A stretch of 55,858 nt of DNA from Collinsella aerofaciens (GCF_018785245.1 NZ_WQPL01000012.1:1-55858); one strand, 5' to 3'. Numbered from the stretch's first letter, positions 1 to 8,618 are shown. The notes: generated from the letters alone by a model not told the origin. Made by a program: numbers and translations.

Positions 1-2
1 GT

Positions 3-117
3 CGCATTTGAGACAAGGTGACGTGAAACGAAAGGGCGCTGACCTTCTGGTCGCGCCCTTGAAGTTGAACGTCAGATTGTACAGGTGCGGCCCGCGCAAC
101 GTCGGTCGGTTACGGCG
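3..117 (-). ncRNA. Structured 3'-UTR element, family B, copy 1
   Basis: This lies 21 nt after the stop codon of the DAHP synthase gene and is read on the same strand. Plus-strand pairings are CGCATTTG (3-10) with CAGGTGCG (82-89), ACAA (13-16) with TTGT (77-80), TGACGT (19-24) with ACGTCA (69-74), and an apical stem AAGGGCGC/GCGCCCTT capped by GACC-TTCT-GGTC (41-52). Copy 2 at 39504-39617 has almost the same length, the same apical GACC-TTCT-GGTC and the same ACAA/TTGT step, but different paired sequences in the other stems. A tail around 94-117 (GCGCAACGTCGGTCGGT) is also shared in diverged form. The apical hairpin could act as a weak terminator, but there is no strong U-tract. Confidence 0.6.
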
Positions 118-137
118 TTTGGTAAAACCGCGTAACT

Positions 138-1169
138 CTAAATACGCTCCGCGATTTCGTGGATGAGGTAGTCGGTCTTTTCCCAGCCCAGGCACGGGTC
201 GGTGATCGACTTGCCAAAGACGCCGCCGTCGACCGGCTGATCGCCGTCCTCCAGGTAGGACTCGATCATAAAGCCCTTGACTAGCTTAGAGATGGACTCA
301 TTGCGGCGGCAGCTGTCGAGCACCTCCTTGCAAATACGATACTGCTCCAGCGGACGTTTGCCCGAGTTGTCGTGGTTGCAGTCGATGACCGCTGCCGGGT
401 TGGCATAGCCGGCATGCTCGGTATAGCGCTCGGCCAGGCGCTCCAGGTGCTCGTAGTGGTAATTGGGGTAGGTACGACCGTCGAGACCGATGTAGCCACG
501 CATGACGGCGTGTGCGAGCGGATTGCCGTCGCATTCAACCTCCCAGTTGCGGAAGATAAAGCTCTGATGTGCCTGGGCGGCGTAGATGGAGTTGAGCATG
601 ACGGTGGTGGAACCGGCGGTGGGGTTCTTCATGCCCACAGGCACCGAAATGCCGCTCGACACCAGGCGATGCTCCTGGTTTTCGACCGAGCGCGCGCCTA
701 CGGCAACGTAGCTCAGTAGGTCGACGAGGTACTGGTAGTTGGACGGATAGAGCATCTCATCGGCGGTAAAGAAGCCAGTCTCCTCGATGACGCGCAGGTG
801 CATATGGCGGATGGCCTTGACGCCCTCGAGCAGGTCGTCGGGAGCCTCGGGGTTGGGGTTGTGCAGCAGGCCCTTGTAGCCGGTGCCCTTGGTGCGCGGC
901 TTGTTGGTGTAGACGCGCGGAATGATGATGAGCTTGTCCTTGACCTCTTCGGCGGTCTTGGCCAGTCGGTTCATATACTCGAGCACCGAATCCTCGCGGT
1001 CGGCAGAGCACGGGCCGATGATGAGCACCTTACGTGCGTCCTCGCCGGTAAAGACTTTGGCGACCTCGGCGTCAAATGCCTGCTTTTTGGCGGTAAGCTC
1101 GGCAGAAAGTGGCATTTCCTTGCGGATCTCCATGGGGATCGGCAGCCTGCGTTTGAATTCCATGGCCAT
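138..1169 (-). CDS. aroG: 3-deoxy-7-phosphoheptulonate (DAHP) synthase, class I
   Basis: It condenses phosphoenolpyruvate and erythrose 4-phosphate, the first step of the shikimate pathway, in the cytosol. The 343-residue protein has the usual length for the AroF/G/H type. Recognisable motifs are IIGPCSADRED (residues 50-60), PRVYTNKPRTKGTGYKG (84-100, PEP-binding Arg/Lys region), GARSVENQEHR (158-168), DCNHDNSGK (near 263) and ESYLEDGDQ (near 304). The start was chosen because a GAGGAG ribosome binding site lies 6 nt upstream. A second in-frame ATG two codons later is also possible. A good promoter lies about 55 nt upstream and the 3' end runs into a structured element. Which aromatic amino acid inhibits it cannot be told from the sequence. 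It stands alone, with no other aro genes nearby. Confidence 0.93.
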   Translation of the reverse strand: MAMEFKRRLPIPMEIRKEMPLSAELTAKKQAFDAEVAKVFTGEDARKVLIIGPCSADREDSVLEYMNRLAKTAEEVKDKLIIIPRVYTNKPRTKGTGYKGLLHNPNPEAPDDLLEGVKAIRHMHLRVIEETGFFTADEMLYPSNYQYLVDLLSYVAVGARSVENQEHRLVSSGISVPVGMKNPTAGSTTVMLNSIYAAQAHQSFIFRNWEVECDGNPLAHAVMRGYIGLDGRTYPNYHYEHLERLAERYTEHAGYANPAAVIDCNHDNSGKRPLEQYRICKEVLDSCRRNESISKLVKGFMIESYLEDGDQPVDGGVFGKSITDPCLGWEKTDYLIHEIAERI

Positions 1170-1223
1170 AGGGGTCTCCTCAATCTATAGAAAGAGCAAT
1201 AAGCGTATTGTCGAATGCTCGGC

Positions 1224-1252
1224 ATTATCCGCTGTCGCACGCTAAAGTGCAA
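1224..1252 (-). promoter_or_regulatory. Probable sigma-70 promoter of the DAHP synthase gene
   Basis: On the reverse strand a -35 TTGCAC (1247-1252) and a -10 GATAAT (1224-1229) are separated by 17 bp, leaving a leader of roughly 45-50 nt before the ATG. Confidence 0.6.
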
Positions 1253-1271
1253 GCCCTTGTCACCCCGAAAC

Positions 1272-1322
1272 CTACCAAAAAGAGACAGGTTTATTTTGGC
1301 AGGTTTTATCTGGGCAAACGTC
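1272..1322 (+). repeat. GACAG-loop hairpin repeat, copy 1
   Basis: The palindrome CTACCAAAA / TTTTGGCAG encloses a loop with GAGACAGG and is followed by GTTTTATCTGGGCAAACG. The same hairpin and tail recur at 31418-31463 (reverse), 39387-39433, 40597-40643 and 50568-50618, so it is an interspersed REP-like repeat. Confidence 0.8.
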
Positions 1323-1387
1323 GGCGAATGCCGGGAGGGAGCGGCGCCGCGCGGGACCCTAAGGCTGTTGTCAGTTCCCCAGGAAAT

Positions 1388-1628
1388 ACCCTGTGGGCAA
1401 AAAATGCCAAATATGAGTACGGTTGCTATCTTAGTATCATATTGCCTTCGCAAAATAATAGACATAACAGCAAAATATGTTTATTAACGCAAACACATAT
1501 AAGTCCGCTATAGGGCTGTTTGATCAATTTAGGGACGCGTGTAAGCCGTGAAAACGGCATTTGGGGCTGTTTTGGCTGTTACTAAAAAGGTAACAGTACT
1601 CATATTTGCCCTTTTTTGCCCACGGGGT
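1388..1628. mobile_element. MITE-like element with 33-bp terminal inverted repeats
   Basis: Arms at 1388-1420 and 1596-1628 are complementary with three mismatches (core CAAATATGAGTAC / GTACTCATATTTG), and weaker complementarity continues about 18 bp inward. The 175-bp interior is clearly more AT-rich than the rest of the window and encodes no convincing protein. No clear target-site duplication was seen. With the repeat at 1272-1322 and the terminator at 1685-1720 this accounts for most of the 580-bp gap between the DAHP synthase and exporter genes. Confidence 0.5.
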
Positions 1629-1684
1629 CTGGAAAGCGCCGTCAATGAGGTCTCAGGGAAGGCGTTTCGAGGCTCGAAGGACAC

Positions 1685-1720
1685 AAAACGGGGGCGCAGG
1701 TTGTCCTGCGCCCCCGTTTT
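1685..1720 (-). terminator. Intrinsic terminator of the ABC exporter operon
   Basis: AAAACGGGGGCGCAGG pairs perfectly with CCTGCGCCCCCGTTTT around a TTGT loop, giving a U-tract on the reverse strand 30 nt after the exporter stop codon. Confidence 0.85.
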
Positions 1721-1750
1721 CTGGGCATTGCTGTTGTTTGCCGCCGGTTG

Positions 1751-3607
1751 TTACGCCGCCTCGTCGAACTGCGAGTTGTACAGGTCGGCGTAGAAGCCGC
1801 CCTGGGCGAGCAGCTCGTCGTGCGTGCCCTTTTCGACGATGTCGCCGTCGCGAATTACCAAGATCACGTCGGCGTTGCGGATCGTGGACAGGCGGTGCGC
1901 GATGACAAAGCTGGTACGGCCCTGCATCAGCGCATCCATGGCGCGCTGAATAAGCTCCTCGGTACGGGTATCGACGTTGGAAGTCGCCTCGTCCAGAATC
2001 AGCGCCGGGCGGTCGGCCAAAATGGCGCGGGCGATGGTCACGAGTTGGCGCTGGCCCTGCGACAGGTTAGTGCCCTCCTCGTTGATCATGAAATCGTAGC
2101 CGCCGGCGAGCGTATGGATAAAGTGGTCGCAACGCGCGGCACGCGCGGCGGCCTCGACCTCGGCATCGCTCGCGTCGGGGCGTCCGTAGCGGATGTTCTC
2201 GCGGATGGTGCCGTTAAACAGCCAGGTATCCTGCAGCACCATGGCAAACTCGCCGCGCAGCGCCGCGCGGTCCCAGTCGCGCACGTCGATGCCCTCGACG
2301 CGCAGCGAGCCGCCGTCCACGTCGTAAAAGCGCTGCAGCAGCTTGATGAGCGTGGTCTTGCCGGCGCCGGTGGGGCCGACGATGGCGATGGTCTGGCCGG
2401 GCTGCGCCTCGCAGCTAAAGTCGTGGATGATGGTCTTGTCGGGCGTGTAGCCAAACTTGACATGGTCAAACTCCACGTGGCCGGGGCGCTTCTCGGGAAT
2501 CTGCGCGTCGGCTTTCTGCTCCTCCTCGGGCGCGGCCAGGAACTCAAAGACGCGCTCGGTGGCGGCGGCCATCGACTGCATCGTGTTGCTCACGTTGCCC
2601 AGCTGCTGTACGGGCTGCGTAAAGTTGCGAACGTACTGGATAAAGCTCTGGATGTCGCCGGGCGTGGCATTGCCGGTCAGCGCGAGCTGCGCGCCCACCA
2701 CGACGACGCCCACATAGCCCATGTTGCCCACCAGGCTCATAAGCGGCATCATCAGGCCCGACAGGAACTGCGAGCGCCAGCCGCTAATAAAGAGGCGGTC
2801 GTTTTGACGGTCGAACTCCTCGATTGAGGCCTCGGCGCGGTCGAACACTTGAATGACGTTCTGGCCGGCAAAGTCCTCCTCGATGATGCCGTTGACGGTG
2901 CCCAGGACCTGCTGCTGCTCGCGGAAGTACGGCTGCGAGAAGTGAATCATCACCATCAAGATAATTGCGGCTGCCGGTAGCGTGAGCACGGTGACGCCGG
3001 TGAGCGGCAGGCTGATCGAGAGCATCATGATGAGCACGCCGATAATCTGCGTGACCGACGTGATAAGCTGCGTCACGCTCTGGTTGAGCGACTGACCCAG
3101 CGTATCGACGTCGTTGGTGATGCGGCTGAGCACATCGCCCTTGCTGTGGCCGTTGAAGTAACTCATCGGAACGACAGCGATCTTGGCGGCGATCTCCTTG
3201 CGCATGCGATAGCAGATCTTTTGCGTGACGCCGGTCATGAGCCAGCCTTGGATCAGGCTGCAGACAGAGCTCGCCAGATACAGGCAGAGCAAAAAGCCGA
3301 GCGTCTTGGCGATCCAGTCAAAGTCAACGTCGCCGGTGCCGTTGACCTTGGCGACCAGGCCTTCGAACAGCTTGGTCGTAACCTGGCCGAGCACCTTGGG
3401 TCCCACAATGTTAAAGATGACCGAGCACACGGCAAAGGCGACGGCGGCAAACACGGCAATCTTGTGCTGGCCGATATAGCCGAGCAGCTGCCTCATGGTG
3501 CCCTTAAAGTCCTTGGCCTTTTCGCCACGACGCATGCCACCCATGCGGCCCATGGGACCACGCTGGCGGGTGGGTTTGGGAATCTGAGTCTTGGTCTCGT
3601 CTGCCAT
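1751..3607 (-). CDS. ABC exporter, catalytic half of a heterodimer (permease-ATPase)
   Basis: This 618-residue half-transporter has an N-terminal six-helix exporter domain (about residues 45-340) and a C-terminal ATPase. The ATPase shows Walker A GPTGAGKTT (near 408), signature LSQGQ, Walker B LILDEATSNVD with the catalytic Glu, and H-loop IAHRLS. The N-terminus is a basic, Arg- and Gly-rich cytosolic stretch. It starts inside the stop codon of the upstream exporter gene (TAATG overlap), so the two are translationally coupled. The partner has a degenerate ATPase site, as in TM287/288 and BmrCD-type multidrug exporters, so the pair most likely works as an asymmetric heterodimer. The substrate is unknown; drugs, peptides or lipids are all possible. 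The MarR gene at the head of the operon suggests induction by a small compound. Confidence 0.88.
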   Translation of the reverse strand: MADETKTQIPKPTRQRGPMGRMGGMRRGEKAKDFKGTMRQLLGYIGQHKIAVFAAVAFAVCSVIFNIVGPKVLGQVTTKLFEGLVAKVNGTGDVDFDWIAKTLGFLLCLYLASSVCSLIQGWLMTGVTQKICYRMRKEIAAKIAVVPMSYFNGHSKGDVLSRITNDVDTLGQSLNQSVTQLITSVTQIIGVLIMMLSISLPLTGVTVLTLPAAAIILMVMIHFSQPYFREQQQVLGTVNGIIEEDFAGQNVIQVFDRAEASIEEFDRQNDRLFISGWRSQFLSGLMMPLMSLVGNMGYVGVVVVGAQLALTGNATPGDIQSFIQYVRNFTQPVQQLGNVSNTMQSMAAATERVFEFLAAPEEEQKADAQIPEKRPGHVEFDHVKFGYTPDKTIIHDFSCEAQPGQTIAIVGPTGAGKTTLIKLLQRFYDVDGGSLRVEGIDVRDWDRAALRGEFAMVLQDTWLFNGTIRENIRYGRPDASDAEVEAAARAARCDHFIHTLAGGYDFMINEEGTNLSQGQRQLVTIARAILADRPALILDEATSNVDTRTEELIQRAMDALMQGRTSFVIAHRLSTIRNADVILVIRDGDIVEKGTHDELLAQGGFYADLYNSQFDEAA

Positions 3608-5973
3608 TAGCGCTCGCCTCCTTCCGTGACGGCTGCAATTTCTTCTTGGGTAAGCCCCAGCTCCTCGGCAGAAAGCTGCGACTGTGCGATCTCCAGGTAC
3701 GCCGGGCAGCTGCGCAGCAGCTCCTCGTGCGTGCCGGTGCCCACCACGTGGCCGTCGTCGAGCACGATGATCTGGTCGGCGTGCATGATGGTCGCGATGC
3801 GCTGGGCCACGACCACGAGCGCGGCGTCGGTAACGTTTTTGGCCAGCTCTTCGCGCAGACGTGCGTCGGTCTTGTAGTCGAGGGCGCTAAACGAGTCATC
3901 GAACACCGCGACCTCGGGCTTTTTGGCCAGGGCGCGGGCGATGGCCAGGCGCTGGCGCTGACCGCCCGAAACATTGGAGCCGCCCTGGCTGATGGGGGAG
4001 TCGTAGCCGCCCTCGCGCTCGGCGATAAAGTCCTCGGCCTGTGAGATGCGCGCGGCTTGGCGCATGTCATCATCGCTTACCATGTCGCCCGCAAACTTGA
4101 GGTTGCTCTCAACGGTGCCCGAGAACAGACGACCCTGCTGCGGAATATAACCGATGCGGCGGCGCAGCTCGGAAAGGGTCATGTCGCGCACGTCGATGCC
4201 GTCGAGCGAAATGCTGCCGCCCGTGACGTCGTACAAGCGTGGAATCAGCTGCACGAGCGTGGACTTGCCCGAGCCCGTGGAGCCAATGATGCCGAGCATC
4301 TGACCGGCATGCGTGGTGAAATTCACGCCGCTGATGACATCGGCGCGGGCATCGGGGTACTGGAAGCTCACGTCGCGGAAGGTGAGCTCACCGCGCGGCG
4401 AGCTGGCCGCGGGCAGTTTGGGCGAGGCAGGGTCGTTGATGCTCGTGGGGCAGGTGATGACCTCATCTACGCGCTCGGCTGCGACCTCGGCACGGGGCAG
4501 GATGACCGAAACCATGGTGAGGATCATAAACGCCATGACGATCTGCATGGTGTAGGAGATAAACGCCATCATGTTGCCGACCTGCATCACGCCGTCGGAC
4601 ACGCCCTGCGCGCCAAACCAGACGATAAGCACGGTGATGCAGTTCATGACGAGCATCATGAGCGGCATCATAAAGCTCATGGCTCGGTTGGTGTAGAGCT
4701 GCGTGGTCATCAGGTCGAGCGACGCCTTGTCAAAACGTTCGAGCTCATGTTCCTCGCGGTTGAACGAGCGGATGGGCATAAGGCCGTCGAGCAGCTCGCG
4801 GGCGGTAAGGTTCACGCGGTCAACAAAGCTTTGCATCTTTTTGAACTTGGGCATGGTGAGGCCCATAAGCACGCCGACGACGGCCGAGACCGCGATGATG
4901 GCAACGGCGATGGTCCACTCCAGGCCGGTATGGTTGGCCAGGACGCGCATGACGGCGACGATGCCCATGACGGGGGCCATCAGACACATGCGGATAAACA
5001 GAGTTGCGGCCATCTGGATCTGCTGAATGTCGTTGGTGCAGCGGGTGATGAGCGAGGCCTGGCTAAACTTGCCCACCTCGGCCGGCGAGAAGTGCATAAC
5101 CTTGTTGAAGGTCTCGCGGCGCAGGTCGCGGGCGATGGAGCAGGCGGTGCGCGAAGCCACGGCACCGGTCAGGATGGTGGCGACGAGCGACACGAGGCAC
5201 AGTCCAAACATCGTGGTCGCCATGCGGCTCAGGTAGGCGTTCTGCACGTCGGCGGGGTCGATGCCCTGCGCCTTGTACTCGTCCTGTACATAGCTCACGG
5301 CGCGCTGGGTGACGATGGAGCCCGACATGGAGCCCATTTTGTCCGCCATTTGGTTGGCGCCCTCGACGAGCTTGCTTTGGTCTACCAGACCGCCCTCGAC
5401 ACCCAGGCGCAGGCTCTTCATAGTGATCTTACCGCCGTCGGCATCAATCTGCTTTTGCATGTTCTGCGCCGCCGCGGCCTTCTGCTGCATCTCGGCGAGC
5501 TGCTCGGGCGTCATCGCTGCCATTTGCTCGGGGGTGGGCATGGCCTGGGCAGCGTTGTCGTCTTTCTCGCTGGACGAGCCCATCATGTCGCCCATGGAGT
5601 TGGCGTCGATGCCCTGGTTGAGCGAAAGGACAACAGTCTCGGGCAGGCTCATAATGTCGGCAATCTTGCCTCCATCGGCACGCTCTTCCTCGGTGCCCTC
5701 GTACGTTCGAATGTCGTTTTTGTCAGCCTTGCTAAACACGGCCTCCACAGCCTTGGCGTCCTTGGCGCTCATAAAGAGTTCGAGGTCGTCGAGCGATTCG
5801 GCGCGGATGGTGTCGGGTACGGGCGACGCGATGCCGCCTTGCTGCACACCCACGTCGACGATGTCGCTCATATAGGTAGGCAGCGCCAGATCGGCGTTGC
5901 AGCTGATTACGATAAGTACGATAGCTGCGAACAGTGCCAGGATATGTTTTTTAAAGAGCTTGAGAATCCTCAC
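3607..5973 (-). CDS. ABC exporter, degenerate-site half with large extracytoplasmic insert
   Basis: This 788-residue protein is about 170-200 residues longer than usual. A first membrane helix (about 8-28) is followed by a hydrophilic insert (about 47-245) rich in Met, Gln, Ala and acidic residues before the remaining helices. The ATPase domain has Walker A GSTGSGKST (near 563) and an intact SGGQ signature. Its Walker B reads VAVFDDSFSALD, with Asp in place of the catalytic Glu, and the H-loop His is replaced by Gln (VVVAQRIAT). These substitutions are typical of the non-hydrolysing subunit in heterodimeric exporters. It overlaps the MarR gene by 4 bp (ATGA) and the downstream exporter by TAATG, so the three form one operon. 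The insert faces the outside if the first helix has normal topology. Confidence 0.87.
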   Translation of the reverse strand: MRILKLFKKHILALFAAIVLIVISCNADLALPTYMSDIVDVGVQQGGIASPVPDTIRAESLDDLELFMSAKDAKAVEAVFSKADKNDIRTYEGTEEERADGGKIADIMSLPETVVLSLNQGIDANSMGDMMGSSSEKDDNAAQAMPTPEQMAAMTPEQLAEMQQKAAAAQNMQKQIDADGGKITMKSLRLGVEGGLVDQSKLVEGANQMADKMGSMSGSIVTQRAVSYVQDEYKAQGIDPADVQNAYLSRMATTMFGLCLVSLVATILTGAVASRTACSIARDLRRETFNKVMHFSPAEVGKFSQASLITRCTNDIQQIQMAATLFIRMCLMAPVMGIVAVMRVLANHTGLEWTIAVAIIAVSAVVGVLMGLTMPKFKKMQSFVDRVNLTARELLDGLMPIRSFNREEHELERFDKASLDLMTTQLYTNRAMSFMMPLMMLVMNCITVLIVWFGAQGVSDGVMQVGNMMAFISYTMQIVMAFMILTMVSVILPRAEVAAERVDEVITCPTSINDPASPKLPAASSPRGELTFRDVSFQYPDARADVISGVNFTTHAGQMLGIIGSTGSGKSTLVQLIPRLYDVTGGSISLDGIDVRDMTLSELRRRIGYIPQQGRLFSGTVESNLKFAGDMVSDDDMRQAARISQAEDFIAEREGGYDSPISQGGSNVSGGQRQRLAIARALAKKPEVAVFDDSFSALDYKTDARLREELAKNVTDAALVVVAQRIATIMHADQIIVLDDGHVVGTGTHEELLRSCPAYLEIAQSQLSAEELGLTQEEIAAVTEGGER

Positions 5974-6419
5974 TCGGCATCTCTCCTTTCTTGATTGCGG
6001 TCGATAATTTCGTTGGCACGTCTAAGAAGGCGCACCATCTCTTGGGTATCTGTTTCGCCAAGCTGCTCGAGGAAGGCCGCGGTGCGGTCCTCGAATTCCC
6101 GACGTTTGATTTCGATAACCTGGAATCCTTTGTCGGTCACCGTGACGTGTACGCGACGACGGTCGGTCTTTGAGTGCTCGCGCTCGACCCAGCCCTTGGC
6201 CTCGAGGGCGCGCAGGATATTGGCGATGCGGGCGCTCGAGACCCAGGCGCGATCAGCGAGTTCGCTCGGCGTGAGCGAGCCGCCGGCGCGCATGAGGGCG
6301 CGCATGACGGCCATCTCGCCACCCAGAGCCTGGTCGGCAAAGCGCGAAACGCGCTGGTGCATGCTGCCAAACTCGGTAAAGAGCTGACGCCCAAGCTCAT
6401 GGAAATCGGTATCTTCCAC
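5970..6419 (-). CDS. MarR-family transcriptional regulator
   Basis: This 149-residue winged-helix protein has a recognition region near residues 49-75 (LTPSELADRAWVSSARIANIL) and a wing with the family signature SKTDRRRVHVTVT (about 83-95). It is first in the exporter operon and probably controls it, with a phenolic or other small molecule as ligand. The predicted start is GTG at 6419 (GTG GAA GAT ACC); an AGGGG site lies about 8 nt upstream. The start codon lies in one arm of a 15-bp inverted repeat, so autoregulation at the DNA or mRNA level is likely. Confidence 0.87.
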   Translation of the reverse strand: MEDTDFHELGRQLFTEFGSMHQRVSRFADQALGGEMAVMRALMRAGGSLTPSELADRAWVSSARIANILRALEAKGWVEREHSKTDRRRVHVTVTDKGFQVIEIKRREFEDRTAAFLEQLGETDTQEMVRLLRRANEIIDRNQERRDAE

Positions 6420-6459
6420 CGAAAACCCCTAACACTAGAAACTATTTTCGGTGGAAGAT
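6411..6459. promoter_or_regulatory. 15-bp inverted repeat over the marR start codon
   Basis: ATCTTCCACCGAAAA (6411-6425) is the perfect reverse complement of TTTTCGGTGGAAGAT (6445-6459), 19 bp apart. The left arm covers the GTG start and the ribosome binding site falls in the loop. It may be the MarR operator, an mRNA hairpin that limits initiation, or both. Confidence 0.6.
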
Positions 6460-6604
6460 GATACCCCCATACGCGGGCCTCATACAGTAGGCAATATTAA
6501 GAGCTCATTAAGACTTAAAATCATTCAATTGCTAAAGCGTTTCAAAGAACTATCATGCCCGCGGTTAGGCGAGGGGTTGTCACCACCATGACGACTGGGA
6601 CTCA

Positions 6605-6610
6605 TATAAT
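6605..6610 (+). promoter_or_regulatory. Consensus -10 box upstream of the SDR gene
   Basis: TATAAT lies 62 nt before the chosen ATG. The best upstream hexamer, TTGTCA (6578-6583), is 21 bp away, so the -35 assignment is uncertain. Confidence 0.45.
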
Positions 6611-6671
6611 CGCCACGTGCGATGCTCCAACTTCCCGCAAGGAGACACCTTACATAAAGGGGGATGGAGTC

Positions 6672-7421
6672 ATGGCATTTGACTTCACGGGCAAGACCGC
6701 GATTGTCACGGGCGGCACTCAGGGCATTGGCCTCGAGATCGCCAAGGGCATCGTCGCGGGCGGCGGACATGTCGCGCTCATCGCAAGGAACGCTGCTAAG
6801 GGCGAGGCCGCTGTGGCCGAGCTTGGCGAGGGCAACAAGTTCTATCAGCTCGATGTCGCCGATGCGCCCAAGGCGCGCGAGACCGTCGAGCAGATTTTTA
6901 CGGACCTGCCGCAAACCAACATCCTGATCAACTGCGCTGGCGTCATCAGCACCAAGAAGTTCGACGAGATCGATGACACCGAGTGGCGCCGCACCATCGA
7001 CATCAACCTCAACGGTACCTTTACCATGATGAACGCCGTCTACCCGCACTTTAAGGCGGCCCATGCCGGCACTATCGTCAACGTGAGTTCCGTTGCGGGC
7101 AAGATCGGTGGCGGCCTGCTCGGCACCGCGGCTTACGCGAGCTCCAAAGCAGGCGTTAACGGTCTGACCAAGGCAGTCGCCAAGGAAGGCGGCAAGTTTG
7201 GCGTTCGCTGCAACGCCGTGTGCCCGTCGCTCACGTTGACCGATATGACCTCGATTCTCTCTGACGAGAACTCTCAGCGCATCATCAACGGTATTCCTCT
7301 GGGCCGCGCCGCCCAGGCCAGCGAGCCTGCGCAGATGGTGCTGTTCTTCGCTTCCGACCTCGCCAGCTTCGTGAACGGCGAGATTGGTGACTGCGACGGC
7401 GGCATCGTCCTGGACGGGTAA
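6672..7421 (+). CDS. Short-chain dehydrogenase/reductase (SDR)
   Basis: This 249-residue classical SDR has the cofactor-binding TGGTQGIG (about residues 13-20), the NCAGV strand, and the catalytic Ser with Y-x-x-x-K (Ser in VNVSSVAG, then AYASSKAG). The ATG at 6672 was preferred over an upstream in-frame ATG at 6555 because GGGGGATGGAG lies just before it and the family fold begins a few residues later. It is about 110 bp upstream of a KdgT-like permease in the same direction. This suggests, without proving, a role in sugar-acid metabolism such as a keto-deoxygluconate or gluconate dehydrogenase. A FabG-type or other NAD(P)-dependent oxidoreductase cannot be excluded. Confidence 0.85.
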   Translation: MAFDFTGKTAIVTGGTQGIGLEIAKGIVAGGGHVALIARNAAKGEAAVAELGEGNKFYQLDVADAPKARETVEQIFTDLPQTNILINCAGVISTKKFDEIDDTEWRRTIDINLNGTFTMMNAVYPHFKAAHAGTIVNVSSVAGKIGGGLLGTAAYASSKAGVNGLTKAVAKEGGKFGVRCNAVCPSLTLTDMTSILSDENSQRIINGIPLGRAAQASEPAQMVLFFASDLASFVNGEIGDCDGGIVLDG

Positions 7422-7529
7422 TACCCCGCGGTGATCGTTTGGCGGCGACCCTGGCGACTCGGGGTTGTCGCCTTCTTTCTGACATAGGCGCGTGCGGCTA
7501 CGATTCGCATGCATCCAAAGGAGATATAT

Positions 7530-8546
7530 ATGAGTGAATCGACTGCGGTGGAGGCGCCGGCGGCAAAGGAGCCGTTCTTTAAGATGTCCTCCATCCCGGG
7601 CGCCAATATCTTGGTGCCGCTTCTGTTGGGCTGCCTGCTCAACACGCTATTCCCCGACCTGTTTAAAACGCTCGGTAGCTTTACGCTTGGCATGACCCAG
7701 CAGGGCGCAGGCCCGCTCGTGGGCGCTTTTTTGCTCATCGTCGGTACGACGATTTCGTTTAAGAGTGCTCCTGCCGCCGCTGCACGCGGCGCCATCATCA
7801 TCGCCGTCAAGCAGATCGTGGTCGTTGCCGTGTCGCTGCTCATCCTTTATGTGTTCAACGACAACCTGTTTGGCATCTCGGCCATGGTGATGCTGGCCGC
7901 TTGCACGGGTGCCAACAACGCTATGTACGCTGGACTGATGGGCACCATGGGCAACGAGGCCGAGCGTGGCGCCGTCGCCATCACCACGCTCGTTGTCGGC
8001 CCTCCGGTCACGATGATCGTGCTCGGCGCCGCCGGTCAGGCTCCGATTGGCTGGTCGCTCGTGGGCGCCATCCTGCCGATCGTTGTCGGCATTATTCTAG
8101 GTAACCTGTTCCCCAGCTTTAAGAAGATGATGGCACCGGCACTTTCCGCCGTCATCGTGCTCGTCTTCTTTGCCATGGGCTCGACCATGACCTTTGGCCA
8201 GCTCATTAATGGCGGTCTTCCCGGTATTCTGCTCGGCGTGATCTGCTCGGTGGTCTTTGCAATTCCCGTTATCGCGGTCGATAAGCTCACGGGCGGTACG
8301 GGTGTCGCAGGTGCGGCCATTTCGAGCTGCGCCGGAGCCAATGTGGCCACGCCTGCTGCCATGGCAAGCGTCAACGAGGCCTTGTACGGTGGCGCCGTGC
8401 TCGCGACGGCTACGGCACAGGTTGCCGCCTGCGCAATCGTGACGGCTATTTTGACCCCGCTGGTCACCAGCTGGTGCTACAAGCATTTTGAGGGCCAGCA
8501 GAGCAACGGCAAGGCAACGACCGACAAGGCCGCCTCAGCCGCCTAA
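7530..8546 (+). CDS. KdgT-like 2-keto-3-deoxygluconate permease
   Basis: This 338-residue integral membrane protein has about ten hydrophobic segments. It shares characteristic KdgT stretches: IPGANILVPLLLGCLLNTLFP, GAFLLIVGTTISFKSAP, a Gly/Asn-rich GANNAMYAGLMGTMGNE, and a repeated GxGVAGAAISSCAGANVATPAA segment. The family imports 2-keto-3-deoxygluconate by proton symport. The C-terminal 20 residues are a soluble Ala/Lys tail. The start has an AAAGGAG ribosome binding site 7 nt upstream. It is followed by a strong terminator, so SDR and permease are likely the whole unit. No kdgK/kdgA genes are in the window, so the true substrate may differ. Confidence 0.8.
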   Translation: MSESTAVEAPAAKEPFFKMSSIPGANILVPLLLGCLLNTLFPDLFKTLGSFTLGMTQQGAGPLVGAFLLIVGTTISFKSAPAAAARGAIIIAVKQIVVVAVSLLILYVFNDNLFGISAMVMLAACTGANNAMYAGLMGTMGNEAERGAVAITTLVVGPPVTMIVLGAAGQAPIGWSLVGAILPIVVGIILGNLFPSFKKMMAPALSAVIVLVFFAMGSTMTFGQLINGGLPGILLGVICSVVFAIPVIAVDKLTGGTGVAGAAISSCAGANVATPAAMASVNEALYGGAVLATATAQVAACAIVTAILTPLVTSWCYKHFEGQQSNGKATTDKAASAA

Positions 8547-8584
8547 TGCCAAACGGCAATCAAAGCTAAAAACTAGCTACGCCA

Positions 8585-8618
8585 CAGGGCGGCCACGGGG
8601 GATCCCGTGGCCGCCCTG
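8585..8618 (+). terminator. Terminator-like hairpin after the permease gene
   Basis: CAGGGCGGCCACGGG and CCCGTGGCCGCCCTG form a perfect 15-bp stem with a 4-nt loop, followed by CAGTTTCTG. Confidence 0.75.

Noticed and set aside
4057-5994. A 645-codon plus-strand frame opposite the ABC exporter genes
   Set aside because: It is the antisense of conserved ABC motifs, has His/Asp/Gly-rich low-complexity composition and no ribosome binding site.
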